64,000 nucleotides of DNA, taken from positions 45,599-109,598 of the forward strand of contig MEPC01000034.1 of the NCBI GenBank assembly GCA_001769655.1, read 5' to 3'. The position numbers were made by a program, and so were the translations under genes. The notes beneath the pieces are model-generated. The model was not told where the DNA came from and did not search any database. It saw only the letters and a program-made list of their open reading frames with translations. Shown piece by piece: positions 17,268-24,968 of this stretch. This DNA is from Bacteroidetes bacterium RIFCSPLOWO2_12_FULL_37_12 (GTDB lineage: Bacteria; Bacteroidota; Bacteroidia; 2-12-FULL-37-12). The stretch's first letter is position 1. The number at the start of each line of letters is the position of its first letter.

Positions 17268-18089
17268 ATGAGTTTCTTTCGCAAAATCATTCCCTTTCTT
17301 CGCTTTCATCTTCTAAGCATTAATCTGCGGAAATCAAAAAATCCCTTTCTCCGGTTCCTTTATCGGGAAATCATCTCGCAGGAAAAGGATTTTTATGATT
17401 TTATGAAAATTGAAAAATTATGCACTCAATTAGAAAATTCAAAAGCAGAACTATTGCCTTCTACTCATGGCGCCGGTTCCCTAACAATTAATCCTAATCA
17501 AAAAACAACAGTTGGTAAAATTGCCCGTGCCACTTCTATAAGCCGGAATGGAGGTAAAATTTTATTTCGGCTGAGAAATTATTTGCAACCGGATGTTACA
17601 TTTGAATTGGGTACTGGAACCGGTATTAGCACTTTATATCTTTATGCAGGATGTAAAAAAGGTAAATTGGTGACTTTTGATGGGCATAAGGAGCTGGTGG
17701 ATGTCGCTAAATCAGTATTAGGTTTAAGTCCACTCCCACATAACCACGCTACAGACCTAAGCCAGAGTTTGAAATCTCCTTTCCACGCTAATACTGTGTC
17801 ATTCAGAGATGGGGATATTTTTCAAAATCTTCCCGAAGAACTTTCAAAAATTTCTACATTGAATCTTTTATTTATAGATGCCGCTCACACTTGCGAATCC
17901 ACACTCTCCTTTTTTAATTTGTGCTTACCGAAAATCGACGAGAATTCTGTGTTTGTAATTCATGATATTCATTGGTCTAAGGGAATGGAAAAGGCGTGGG
18001 AAGAGATTACAAAGAATCCTGCAGTGTCACTCTCATTGGATTTGTTTGAGATGGGGTTGGTGTTTTTTGGGAATCACTCTTCCCGCTGA
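17268..18089 (+). CDS. Class I SAM-dependent methyltransferase
   Basis: 273 residues. After an N-terminal helical region, the Rossmann methyltransferase core has motif I FELGTGTGISTLYL, an acidic residue at the end of strand 2 (VTFDGHKELVDVA), a motif IV-like LLFIDAAHTCESTLSFF and VFVIHDIHWSKGMEKAWEEI. The ID-A-H and H-D-I-H pattern resembles metal-dependent O-methyltransferases (Methyltransf_24 type). The substrate is unknown. Its 3' end overlaps the convergent DUF2851 gene by 83 bases. A GTGWCAC motif lies in the overlap (18024). Confidence 0.85.
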   Translation: MSFFRKIIPFLRFHLLSINLRKSKNPFLRFLYREIISQEKDFYDFMKIEKLCTQLENSKAELLPSTHGAGSLTINPNQKTTVGKIARATSISRNGGKILFRLRNYLQPDVTFELGTGTGISTLYLYAGCKKGKLVTFDGHKELVDVAKSVLGLSPLPHNHATDLSQSLKSPFHANTVSFRDGDIFQNLPEELSKISTLNLLFIDAAHTCESTLSFFNLCLPKIDENSVFVIHDIHWSKGMEKAWEEITKNPAVSLSLDLFEMGLVFFGNHSSR

Positions 18090-19407
18090 CAATTTCATTC
18101 CCTATAGTACACTCCAGACATTTTCCATAATGACAATACTTCTTTACAAGCCCGATAACCGCCTGCGCCTGATGTGCATTGGTTATGGGAGTGGCACTGT
18201 CTTTCCATTTACGGGTGAGCACATTGTTTTCGGGTGGTAAATTTTCAAGCACCCCGATAACCCGCTCCATGTAGCGTTGCTCTTGTGTCACTTTTGAAAA
18301 ACATACCAACAAGGGGATGATGGCGTTAATAGTGAGATTGGCAATAGATTCTTCGCTGAATCCTGTTACTGATAATCCTGATAAATGCAGGTTGTTTTCA
18401 TCCGTGTCACTTTTTGCTTTTATTTTATACACTTGTGAAACATTTCCAGGTTCTCTCCAGAACAGAGCCGGTTCTATTTTCCAGAAATCACGTATCTTGC
18501 AAATAGTGTCACTCTCGAGCAGATCCGAAAAAACATGCTCGTGTCTGCCGATCAATGTTGCTAACTGCACGGCTCTTACGACCGGAAAATTTGAAGGTCT
18601 CATCCGCAAAAATTTCCAGGTATGAGGAGAGATGGGTTTAAGATTATATTTATATCTTAAAAATAAATATTCTTTTCTAAGTTCATTCAGGTAGGATGTT
18701 TTAAAAGTATTTTGCAACCATCCGGCTTGTCCCAGTATCAACGATTCAATCTGCCACGGGTTTGCGCTGTGCTTTTTTAATATTTTTAGTGGGATGGAAT
18801 CCGCCAGATTCAGGAAAGGATCTGAATTAACCGAAAAGCCCATGCTCTTTCCTATTACTTTCCAGGCAGTTTCTTCCCAGTCCCGTTGGTTTTTTAGCCA
18901 TGTCTGATAAACCCAATCCGCTTTTTCTTCCAGGCGTTCTACCAATGCTTTATCGAGCATGGCTATTTTAGAAACGGCAGTGACACCTGCCAGCAGGTTC
19001 GTGCAGGGCATTCCTTCCACCGGAAGTGAATTTTTTAAAAAATTATGATACCTCTCCATGAGTGGTTTTTCGAGACGGTTTTTTAATTCAAGGGTTGGAA
19101 TGTGTGTGCCATCCGTACGGAATGTATTTTCATCTTTTTCATAAACCACATGTAAAATTACATTATCATACGCTCTATCCAGATGATGTCCATGCTTTTT
19201 CCATTCAGAAGACCGCACATGGAGTTCCACCTGCCCAGACCATTGCAGTCCGTCTGTAATTATTCTGGCGTGAGAATAATCGGGACCTGAATTGGAATTT
19301 TTAATTCCGGCATTAAGAATAGTTAGTTCCTTGCCCTCAGTCGTTTTTAAATCATTTCTTGAAAAATTTTGATTTTTCCATAAGAAATTTATGAAGTCCT
19401 CTTTCAT
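18007..19407 (-). CDS. DUF2851 family protein
   Basis: 466 residues from the ATG at 19407 (MKEDFINFLWK). An upstream ATG at 19470 adds 21 residues but would include the likely promoter element at 19442-19449. The N-terminal part has the family pattern FINFLWKNQNF...TTEGKELTILNAGIKNSNSGPDYSHARI and VELHVRSSEWKKHGHHLDRAYDNVILHVVYE, which resembles a nuclease-like fold; the C-terminus ends with a four-Cys/His cluster around KKYCHYGKCLECTIG. The biochemical role of the family is unknown. It lies downstream of pyrF in one operon (66-base gap), overlaps the convergent methyltransferase, and carries five GTGWCAC motifs including the shared one. Confidence 0.88.
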   Translation of the reverse strand: MKEDFINFLWKNQNFSRNDLKTTEGKELTILNAGIKNSNSGPDYSHARIITDGLQWSGQVELHVRSSEWKKHGHHLDRAYDNVILHVVYEKDENTFRTDGTHIPTLELKNRLEKPLMERYHNFLKNSLPVEGMPCTNLLAGVTAVSKIAMLDKALVERLEEKADWVYQTWLKNQRDWEETAWKVIGKSMGFSVNSDPFLNLADSIPLKILKKHSANPWQIESLILGQAGWLQNTFKTSYLNELRKEYLFLRYKYNLKPISPHTWKFLRMRPSNFPVVRAVQLATLIGRHEHVFSDLLESDTICKIRDFWKIEPALFWREPGNVSQVYKIKAKSDTDENNLHLSGLSVTGFSEESIANLTINAIIPLLVCFSKVTQEQRYMERVIGVLENLPPENNVLTRKWKDSATPITNAHQAQAVIGLVKKYCHYGKCLECTIGNEIVSGKSDSQKTPTPSQTNPMRVTLQDSL

Positions 19408-19441
19408 TATGTTATAGATGTTAGGTAAAGGTAAATCGTTG

Positions 19442-19449
19442 CAAATATA
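19442..19449 (-). promoter_or_regulatory. Bacteroidota -7 element, DUF2851 gene
   Basis: Minus-strand TATATTTG (TAnnTTTG) lies 34 bases before the chosen ATG at 19407, in the pyrF-DUF2851 gap. It supports a downstream start and an extra promoter inside the operon. Confidence 0.45.
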
Positions 19450-19473
19450 TAAATATTTTAGCACAAACAACCC

Positions 19474-20274
19474 CTATAAAAACCTTTCCATTTGGATCCT
19501 ATACTCCTGCGCTTTTTCTCCGGCTTTTTCTGCAAAATCGGCTCCCGATCCAGCGTAGATGATTCCTCTCGAAATATTTATCAATAATCCCCCATGAGAA
19601 TTTTTTCCGGCTGACATAACTTTTTCCAAGTCACCGCCCTGCTCTCCTACCCCGGGCACTAACAAAAAATGTTCAGGAATAATTTTCCGGATTAATGCAA
19701 GGTGTTCCGGTTTTGTGGCACCCACTACATACATCGTATTTTCAGCAGTTCCCCATTGGCTGGAAATTTTTATTACTTTCTCAAATAAATATTCATTTTC
19801 AATTTTTAATAGTTGGAAATCTTTGCTTCCGGGATTCGAAGTTAGTCCCAATAAAATAGCCCATTTGCCCGGATATTCTAAAAAAGGTTTAATGGAATCT
19901 TCTCCCATGTAAGGCGAAAGTGTCACTGCATCGGCTCCAAGCCACTGAAAAAATGCTTTGGCATATTGTTTTGCTGTGTTTCCAATGTCGCCCCTTTTGG
20001 CATCGGCAATTTTAAAAATAGTGTTTGGAATATAATCAAAGGTCTTCTTTAAGATATCCCATCCTTTGCTTCCACCGGCTTCATAGAATGCTGTATTTAT
20101 TTTGTACGCCACGCAATGGTGATGAGTGGCATCAATTATTTTTTTATTGAACTGTAAAACAGCATCCTCTTCCTTTTTAAGAAAATCAGGAATTTTATCA
20201 ATAGCTGTGTCCAGACCAACGCAAAGGAAAGAGCACTTTTTTTGGATTTGATGAGAGAGTTCCTTGAGGTTCAT
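19474..20274 (-). CDS. pyrF: Orotidine-5'-phosphate decarboxylase
   Basis: Last step of de novo UMP synthesis, decarboxylating OMP. At 266 residues this is the longer type 2 form common in Bacteroidota. The catalytic tetrad region FKIADAKRGDIGNTA has D91, K93 and D96; the phosphate-binding end has LLVPGVGEQGGD and LLINISRGIIYA. Other pyrimidine genes in the window (carA at 38.4 kb, a dihydroorotase-like gene at 28.6 kb) are not linked in an operon with it. The -7 element lies seven bases before the ATG. Confidence 0.95.
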   Translation of the reverse strand: MNLKELSHQIQKKCSFLCVGLDTAIDKIPDFLKKEEDAVLQFNKKIIDATHHHCVAYKINTAFYEAGGSKGWDILKKTFDYIPNTIFKIADAKRGDIGNTAKQYAKAFFQWLGADAVTLSPYMGEDSIKPFLEYPGKWAILLGLTSNPGSKDFQLLKIENEYLFEKVIKISSQWGTAENTMYVVGATKPEHLALIRKIIPEHFLLVPGVGEQGGDLEKVMSAGKNSHGGLLINISRGIIYAGSGADFAEKAGEKAQEYRIQMERFL

Positions 20275-20281
20275 GGGAGGG

Positions 20282-20289
20282 CAAAGATA
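20282..20289 (-). promoter_or_regulatory. Bacteroidota -7 element, pyrF
   Basis: Minus-strand TATCTTTG (TAnnTTTG) ends seven bases before the pyrF ATG, implying an extremely short 5' leader. Confidence 0.45.
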
Positions 20290-20346
20290 GGAATTATAAA
20301 TTTAAGCTGAACAGACAGAACCAAACAAGAAATTACCGCAAACAAA

Positions 20347-21648
20347 CTAAAACCCCATCACCCACTGCACCACCAAAAATTTCTCTTCCGTTTCATATTC
20401 ATAAGAAAGCTTAAGACAGGAATTTTCCGAAAGCCAATACAAAAATCCACCGGTAAAGCGGGTTTTGTCTTTTCCCCACAAGGCAAAAACAGGCAAATTC
20501 AACACATCATACCGGAAAACATACTCAAAGTTTTTAAAGAATTTATTATCTGTTGTGGGACGAAAACCCAATGAAATAAAATACAATTCGCTTTTATTAT
20601 CAAACCGGTAGGTAGAATCCTTCAGGTTAACATCCTTTGCCGGAACGTTCAATGTAAGCAATGGATTGGCATTATAATATACATTGTCGAGAGAAATATA
20701 GGTATATTGAATTTTTAATTCCACCATTCCTTTTATAGAATTAAAATTTTTAGAAACTGAAATGTCTGCGCTCAGTAAACGGCTATCAACCCCTTCTAAC
20801 GCCGAGCCACTTTCACCAACCTTAGCCGACCGCGAAGACAGTCCAATTTCGAAAGTGCGATTATTCCATGGTAAAAATCCAATTCTTGCCGAGATGGCTT
20901 TATTAGAATTATTATCCGCCAGGTTTTCATAATCAAGCTGACCGGCATTAGTGCCACTCTCAATCAAGGCAGGTCCGTTTGAAATTCCAAGCGCATATTT
21001 TATTCCTGAACTTTTCAATTTTAAATTTCCTCGTACCTGTATTCCCAATTCTGTTTCAGGTGTTGATTGAAAATTGTAGCCAAAACCATAAGGAGCGCTT
21101 AAAAATTTATTGGTAAGTTCTGAATACAACTGCTCTGAATACATCCCAAAAGAAGATAAAAACAATCCTGCGGTGACACTTAAATTCGGGGTGCAGATAT
21201 AAGTGAGCGAAGAATATTTCAATAAGATATCAGCCGCAATTTGATTTGTGGTAGTTGTATTTTCCGAAACAGGGGTAGATTCATTACGAAGCAACGCGGA
21301 AAAAGAACGGGCAATCCGGTGTGAGTGACTTTTGGCAGTGTTGAATGTGGAGGTATTCGAAATTTTCCTGCCAACGCCTGCTGTAAAATTTAATTGTGAT
21401 TCAAAGGAAAACTTTGGGGATGGTCTCCATAAAAAAACCGGTTTGAATTCGGTTTCCATAACAGCGGAGTTAAATTTTATTCCATCGGTGAATATGCGAA
21501 CATGGGCTAAGCCGGAGAGTAGGAATTTTTGGTTATTCACTGAGTGTTGTGTGTGATGTGCAGTATCCGGAGCGGACAGACGCTTCTCTGATGCCAGGCA
21601 GAAATTTATGATACAAAAAAATATTACTGTTATAAAAACATGTTTCAT
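20347..21648 (-). CDS. Predicted outer-membrane beta-barrel protein
   Basis: 433 residues with a signal peptide (about 1-19, cleavage near CLASEK). The mature chain is built of alternating hydrophobic/polar stretches with aromatic girdles, such as KPVFLWRPSPKFSFESQLNFTAGVG, and ends in Phe (EEKFLVVQWVMGF), typical of a porin-like barrel. No plug or TonB box is seen. Function unknown. The gene lies just outside the left inverted repeat of the 21.65-23.89 kb cassette, so its upstream region contains that repeat. Confidence 0.7.
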   Translation of the reverse strand: MKHVFITVIFFCIINFCLASEKRLSAPDTAHHTQHSVNNQKFLLSGLAHVRIFTDGIKFNSAVMETEFKPVFLWRPSPKFSFESQLNFTAGVGRKISNTSTFNTAKSHSHRIARSFSALLRNESTPVSENTTTTNQIAADILLKYSSLTYICTPNLSVTAGLFLSSFGMYSEQLYSELTNKFLSAPYGFGYNFQSTPETELGIQVRGNLKLKSSGIKYALGISNGPALIESGTNAGQLDYENLADNNSNKAISARIGFLPWNNRTFEIGLSSRSAKVGESGSALEGVDSRLLSADISVSKNFNSIKGMVELKIQYTYISLDNVYYNANPLLTLNVPAKDVNLKDSTYRFDNKSELYFISLGFRPTTDNKFFKNFEYVFRYDVLNLPVFALWGKDKTRFTGGFLYWLSENSCLKLSYEYETEEKFLVVQWVMGF

Positions 21649-21653
21649 TATTC

Positions 21654-21772
21654 TGCAATCGGTATAAATTTTCGTGTAACTCTGTTCATTGTTCCATTGC
21701 TACATTGTTTCATTGTTGTGTTGAAATCATGGAGTCAATTAACAATGAAACAATAGAGCAATTTGTCAATAT
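21654..21772 (+). repeat. Left copy of ~120-bp inverted repeat
   Basis: About 119 bp whose reverse complement matches 23761-23887 with a handful of mismatches and one 8-9 bp indel. It starts TGCAATCGGTATAAATTT and includes several ATTGTTTCATTGTT units. It lies between the barrel gene and the lipoprotein gene. Confidence 0.85.
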
Positions 21773-21832
21773 AGACATTTGCTGAAATTTGTTCCGTTTA
21801 CGGTATAGAATAATGATCATGATGGGTATATT

Positions 21833-22222
21833 TCACTCCGTCACATACACAATTAATGTCAAATTATCTTTTCTATCTGACCAGCCGATTTTATACGATA
21901 CCCCACCAGTGACACGAGCAGGACCTGAGCTGTCAATTCCAACCGCATATACATAATATTGTCCGGCTTTCAATTTCTCACACCGTACAAAATCTTCGCG
22001 TGGAGTTCCTATAAAATAATGATCAAAGTCAGAAAGTTTTGTTCCGGGTAATTCATCAGCTTCAAATTTAAGAAAAACAGTATCAGGATAACCGATATGA
22101 TTTATAATGGCATTGTTGTGATGTTGCGGATACACCAAAATGGTTGCATCACCATTTAATCCGGCATCGGTACAGGAGGAAATGAACAGAATAACCGCGA
22201 ATAAAATAAAGATATGTTTCAT
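21833..22222 (-). CDS. Hypothetical lipoprotein
   Basis: 129 residues from the ATG at 22222 (MKHIFILFAVILFISSC), which gives a clean lipoprotein signal with Cys at about 17; the ATG at 22303 lies in repeat DNA and adds an implausible leader. The mature domain (about 110 residues) looks like an all-beta, Ig-like or transthyretin-like fold, with VYPQHHNNAIINHIGYPDTVFLKF and a C-terminal strand NLTLIVYVTE. It is downstream of the cytochrome/beta-propeller gene and inside the inverted-repeat-bounded cassette, so the two are probably co-expressed, perhaps as an outer-membrane or periplasmic pair. No family recognised. Confidence 0.65.
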   Translation of the reverse strand: MKHIFILFAVILFISSCTDAGLNGDATILVYPQHHNNAIINHIGYPDTVFLKFEADELPGTKLSDFDHYFIGTPREDFVRCEKLKAGQYYVYAVGIDSSGPARVTGGVSYKIGWSDRKDNLTLIVYVTE

Positions 22223-22239
22223 TGAACGTTGATATTTTG

Positions 22240-22312
22240 TAGAAACACGGTGCACCGTGTTTCTACATTGTACAAATACATTTTTCATTGAACCACCGTG
22301 CACCGTGTTTTA
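22240..22312. repeat. Direct repeat CGGTGCACCGTGTTT between cassette genes
   Basis: The palindromic string CGGTGCACCGTG(TTT) occurs in the gap between the lipoprotein and beta-propeller genes near 22246 and again near 22300 (CCGTGCACCGTGTTT), with TTTTTCATTGAA in between. The second copy reaches the stop codon of the beta-propeller gene. Confidence 0.6.
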
Positions 22313-23770
22313 ATGTTTGTGTCCCGTTATGGCACCAAAATAGGGATCCACGGAAATTTCCGGTTTTAACCCGGGAATCAGTTCCAGGGTTTTTAAATCT
22401 ATTGCCGTCATATATCCGTTTTTGCCTTTGCATCCACTTGAATGATGTGGCGCCGGTCCACCGGTAGTGACATTGCGGTGAATAACCCACATTCTTCCGT
22501 TATGAACATCGGGTACCAATCCATGGGGTTGCCAGCCGGTATGTATATTTTTTATAAAGGTATGAGTTTTTCCGTTTAGGATAGTGACAATTCCTGTTTT
22601 TCCCGGAATGGTTTTATTATCGTTCGGACAAGAAACAAATAAATAATCACCGGCATAGTGCGGTTCTTCGGGAGAGAAACCGGTAGAAACTTTTGCCAGT
22701 AACGAATCATTGCTTGCATTATAAAACCAAATTTCATTCAATCCATTGCAACTCAACGCATATTCAGTGCCGGTGGCATTAAAATGTATTTCGTGAACAT
22801 TCGCGCTGTCTGTTAACTGAATTTCTTCAAATTCCGGATTCATTAAATCAGTGACATTAATTTTATGCAGAATTTTTCCGGGTTGCTCCGTTACATAAAT
22901 ATAATTTCCTATCATCCCCAATCCATGAGAATAGGGCAGAAGACCTGAGCCCTGGTATTTTAACAATAACTTCATGTTTTCAACATCCACGACCGCCACT
23001 TCTCCTGATTCTCTCCAATTGGTTACAAAAGCGATTTTTCCGTTTTCTGAAAGCTGCAATGCACTCCATGCACCGGGTCCTAAAGTGGCACTGCCTATAA
23101 ATGCGCCGGTTTGTGCATCAAATTTTTTTAGCGCTGTTCCGGGAAAAAAACAGATATAAAAATAATTTCCATCCGGCGAAAGCTCGATGTAGTGTGGGGA
23201 TTCCGTTTTGGGGTCATCACTGCAATCAATCACACGTTTAGTTAAACCGGTCTGGCTGTCCATAATATATACGATTCCGCAACCTTGATTAATAATGTAC
23301 ATTGTCACTTCCGGTCTTTGTGTCACTGAAATTAATCCATTGTTTGCGGGTGCTCCGGAATTTATCCAGTCCATAATGGTTTTAACTTCCTGCCGGTTCA
23401 GTGGAGATTGATTTAAAGGCATAGTTGGTGGAATGACAGGTCCCAAATCGTTATAGGTATTTATAAAAAAAGTAAGAAAGCTCAAATCGGCTCGGTAAGG
23501 AATCACTGCGGAATTTCCATTCCTGCTTCCCTTAAATAATTCTTCCCATGACTGTAGTGATAGTCCGGCTGTTGCTGATTTGCTTTGGGTGGTGTGGCAT
23601 CCTTTTGTGGCACAGCGTTCAATAAATATTTTTCCGATTTCGGGTGGATACCCCTGGTAGTTGACTTCCGGATCGTGGATGCAGGAGGTGAAAAAAAAGA
23701 ATGTGAGAAAGAAAAGTATTGAGTAGTTCACAGAAATTAGTTCGCAATCAACAGTTCGATATATTGACAT
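22310..23770 (-). CDS. Lipoprotein with c-type heme motif and beta-propeller
   Basis: 486 residues from the ATG at 23770; a GTG at 23731 (VNYSILFFL) would give a better lipoprotein signal ending FFFFTSC. A cytochrome c-like domain follows (about 40-130) with the heme attachment site C53-ATKG-C58-H59, a CX4CH spacing instead of CXXCH, and a candidate axial Met in PPTMPLN (M117). The rest (about 145-480) is a YVTN/lactonase-like beta-propeller, with units such as SPDGNYFYICFFPGTALKKFDAQTGAFIG. The pairing suggests a periplasmic electron-transfer or redox-sensing protein; substrate unknown. Its start codon abuts the right inverted repeat. Confidence 0.75.
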   Translation of the reverse strand: MSIYRTVDCELISVNYSILFFLTFFFFTSCIHDPEVNYQGYPPEIGKIFIERCATKGCHTTQSKSATAGLSLQSWEELFKGSRNGNSAVIPYRADLSFLTFFINTYNDLGPVIPPTMPLNQSPLNRQEVKTIMDWINSGAPANNGLISVTQRPEVTMYIINQGCGIVYIMDSQTGLTKRVIDCSDDPKTESPHYIELSPDGNYFYICFFPGTALKKFDAQTGAFIGSATLGPGAWSALQLSENGKIAFVTNWRESGEVAVVDVENMKLLLKYQGSGLLPYSHGLGMIGNYIYVTEQPGKILHKINVTDLMNPEFEEIQLTDSANVHEIHFNATGTEYALSCNGLNEIWFYNASNDSLLAKVSTGFSPEEPHYAGDYLFVSCPNDNKTIPGKTGIVTILNGKTHTFIKNIHTGWQPHGLVPDVHNGRMWVIHRNVTTGGPAPHHSSGCKGKNGYMTAIDLKTLELIPGLKPEISVDPYFGAITGHKH

Positions 23771-23887
23771 ATTGTTCTATTGTTTCATTGTTTCATTGTT
23801 AATTGACTCCATGATTTCAGCACAACAATGAAACAATATAGCAAAGGAACAATGAACAGAGTTACACAAAAATTTATACCGATTGCA
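23761..23887 (-). repeat. Right copy of ~120-bp inverted repeat
   Basis: Reverse-complement partner of 21654-21772, with an extra ATTGTTTC unit. Its inner edge (ATATTGACAT) contains the start codon of the cytochrome/beta-propeller gene, so the repeat pair bounds the two-gene cassette tightly. Confidence 0.85.
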
Positions 23888-23919
23888 GTATAACTGATTG
23901 AAATATCATTGACAAGGCA

Positions 23920-24693
23920 CTAGTCAAATCTCAAATGCTTCACAGATTCTCCTTTGTTTTTTAACTCAAGTAATGCATCTACTCCAATGGTGAGGTGTTC
24001 TTCGGAAAATTCATCCGTAACTTTTTTATCGCTCACCGAAGTTTTAATTCCTTCGGGAATCATGGGTTGGTCTGTGACCAATAGCAATGCGCCTTTTGGA
24101 ATGCTGTTCACAAAACCCACAATAAAAATAGTGGCGGTTTCCATATCAATGCCCATTGCCCGTGTGCGGCGCAAATATTCTTTAAATTTCTCATCGTGTT
24201 CCCAAACTCTTCTGTTTGTGGTGTAAATAGTGCCTGTCCAATAATCTTTTCCTCTCCGTGTTATAACGTATGACACTGCCTTCTGCAGTTGAAAAGAGGG
24301 GAGCGCCGGTACATTTTTTTCAATATAATCATCGCTGGTGCCCTCTCCTCTGATTGCCGCAATAGGGAGAATTAAATCTCCCAGATTATTTTTTCTTTTT
24401 AATCCGCCGCATTTTCCAAGAAATAAAACGGCTTTGGGATGAATAGCGGAAAGCAAATCCATCACGGTTGCGGCATTGGCAGAACCCATTCCGAATTTTA
24501 TCAGGGTAATACCGTTTGCAGTGGCATTAGGCATGGGAAAATCTTTTCCTTCGATTTCTGTGTGATATATACGGGCAAAAAGATTTAGGTAGTGATCAAA
24601 ATTGGTAAGCAGGATGTATTCGCCGAATTTTTCAAGTGGTGTCCCTGTGTATCTTGGGAGCCAGTCGTTGACGATTTCTGATTTTTCGGGCAT
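23920..24693 (-). CDS. amn: AMP nucleosidase
   Basis: Hydrolyses AMP to adenine and ribose 5-phosphate. The 257-residue protein is the short Bacteroidota form of the nucleoside phosphorylase fold: FGMGSANAATVMDLLSAIHPKAVLFLGKCGGL around the phosphate/ribose site, AIRGEGTSDDYI, and the C-terminal base/ribose motif RAMGIDMETATIF with the catalytic acidic TDQPM.PEGIKT. The E. coli enzyme has an extra N-terminal regulatory domain that is absent here. A nucleosidase acting on another nucleotide is possible, but the MGIDMETAT/EGIKTS signature fits amn. Confidence 0.85.
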   Translation of the reverse strand: MPEKSEIVNDWLPRYTGTPLEKFGEYILLTNFDHYLNLFARIYHTEIEGKDFPMPNATANGITLIKFGMGSANAATVMDLLSAIHPKAVLFLGKCGGLKRKNNLGDLILPIAAIRGEGTSDDYIEKNVPALPSFQLQKAVSYVITRRGKDYWTGTIYTTNRRVWEHDEKFKEYLRRTRAMGIDMETATIFIVGFVNSIPKGALLLVTDQPMIPEGIKTSVSDKKVTDEFSEEHLTIGVDALLELKNKGESVKHLRFD

Positions 24694-24730
24694 GAGAGTG
24701 AAAAAGGATAATACAACTTTTCCTTTTTTC

Positions 24731-24738
24731 CAAAGTTA
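24731..24738 (-). promoter_or_regulatory. Bacteroidota -7 element, amn
   Basis: Minus-strand TAACTTTG (TAnnTTTG) lies 37 bases upstream of the amn ATG. Confidence 0.45.
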
Positions 24739-24799
24739 CAAAAATTTTTTTAAAACAATTACAAATGAATATCAATCATACACTTTCTTTAAAAAATAA

Positions 24800-24960
24800 C
24801 GCAGCTACTCATAAAAAAAAAGTTCTCACGCAAAGTCGCAGAGGGCGCAAAAAAAAATCATAAATGATTTTTTTTCTCTGCGTCCTTAATTCTTTGCGTA
24901 CTTCGCGCCTTTGCGTGACATAATATTTGCGAGAAATAATACCCGCCTGAGTAGTTACAA
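24800..24960. repeat. Dispersed inverted-repeat element (CGCAAAGGCGC family), copy A
   Basis: Arms TCACGCAAAGTCGCAGAGGGCGCAAA and its approximate complement TTTGCGTACTTCGCGCCTTTGCGTGA surround an AT-rich centre with ATCATAAATGAT. It is followed by ACCCGCCTGAGTAGTTAC, which is also found after copy C (56450-56580). It lies between amn and the M43 protease gene and may act as a terminator for the protease gene; no ORF. Confidence 0.8.
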
Positions 24961-24968
24961 AATAACAA

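Noticed and set aside
24800-24960. Possible CRISPR-like array of CGCAAAG strings
   Set aside because: The repeats are arms of a single inverted repeat, not regularly spaced direct repeats with unique spacers, and no cas genes are present.
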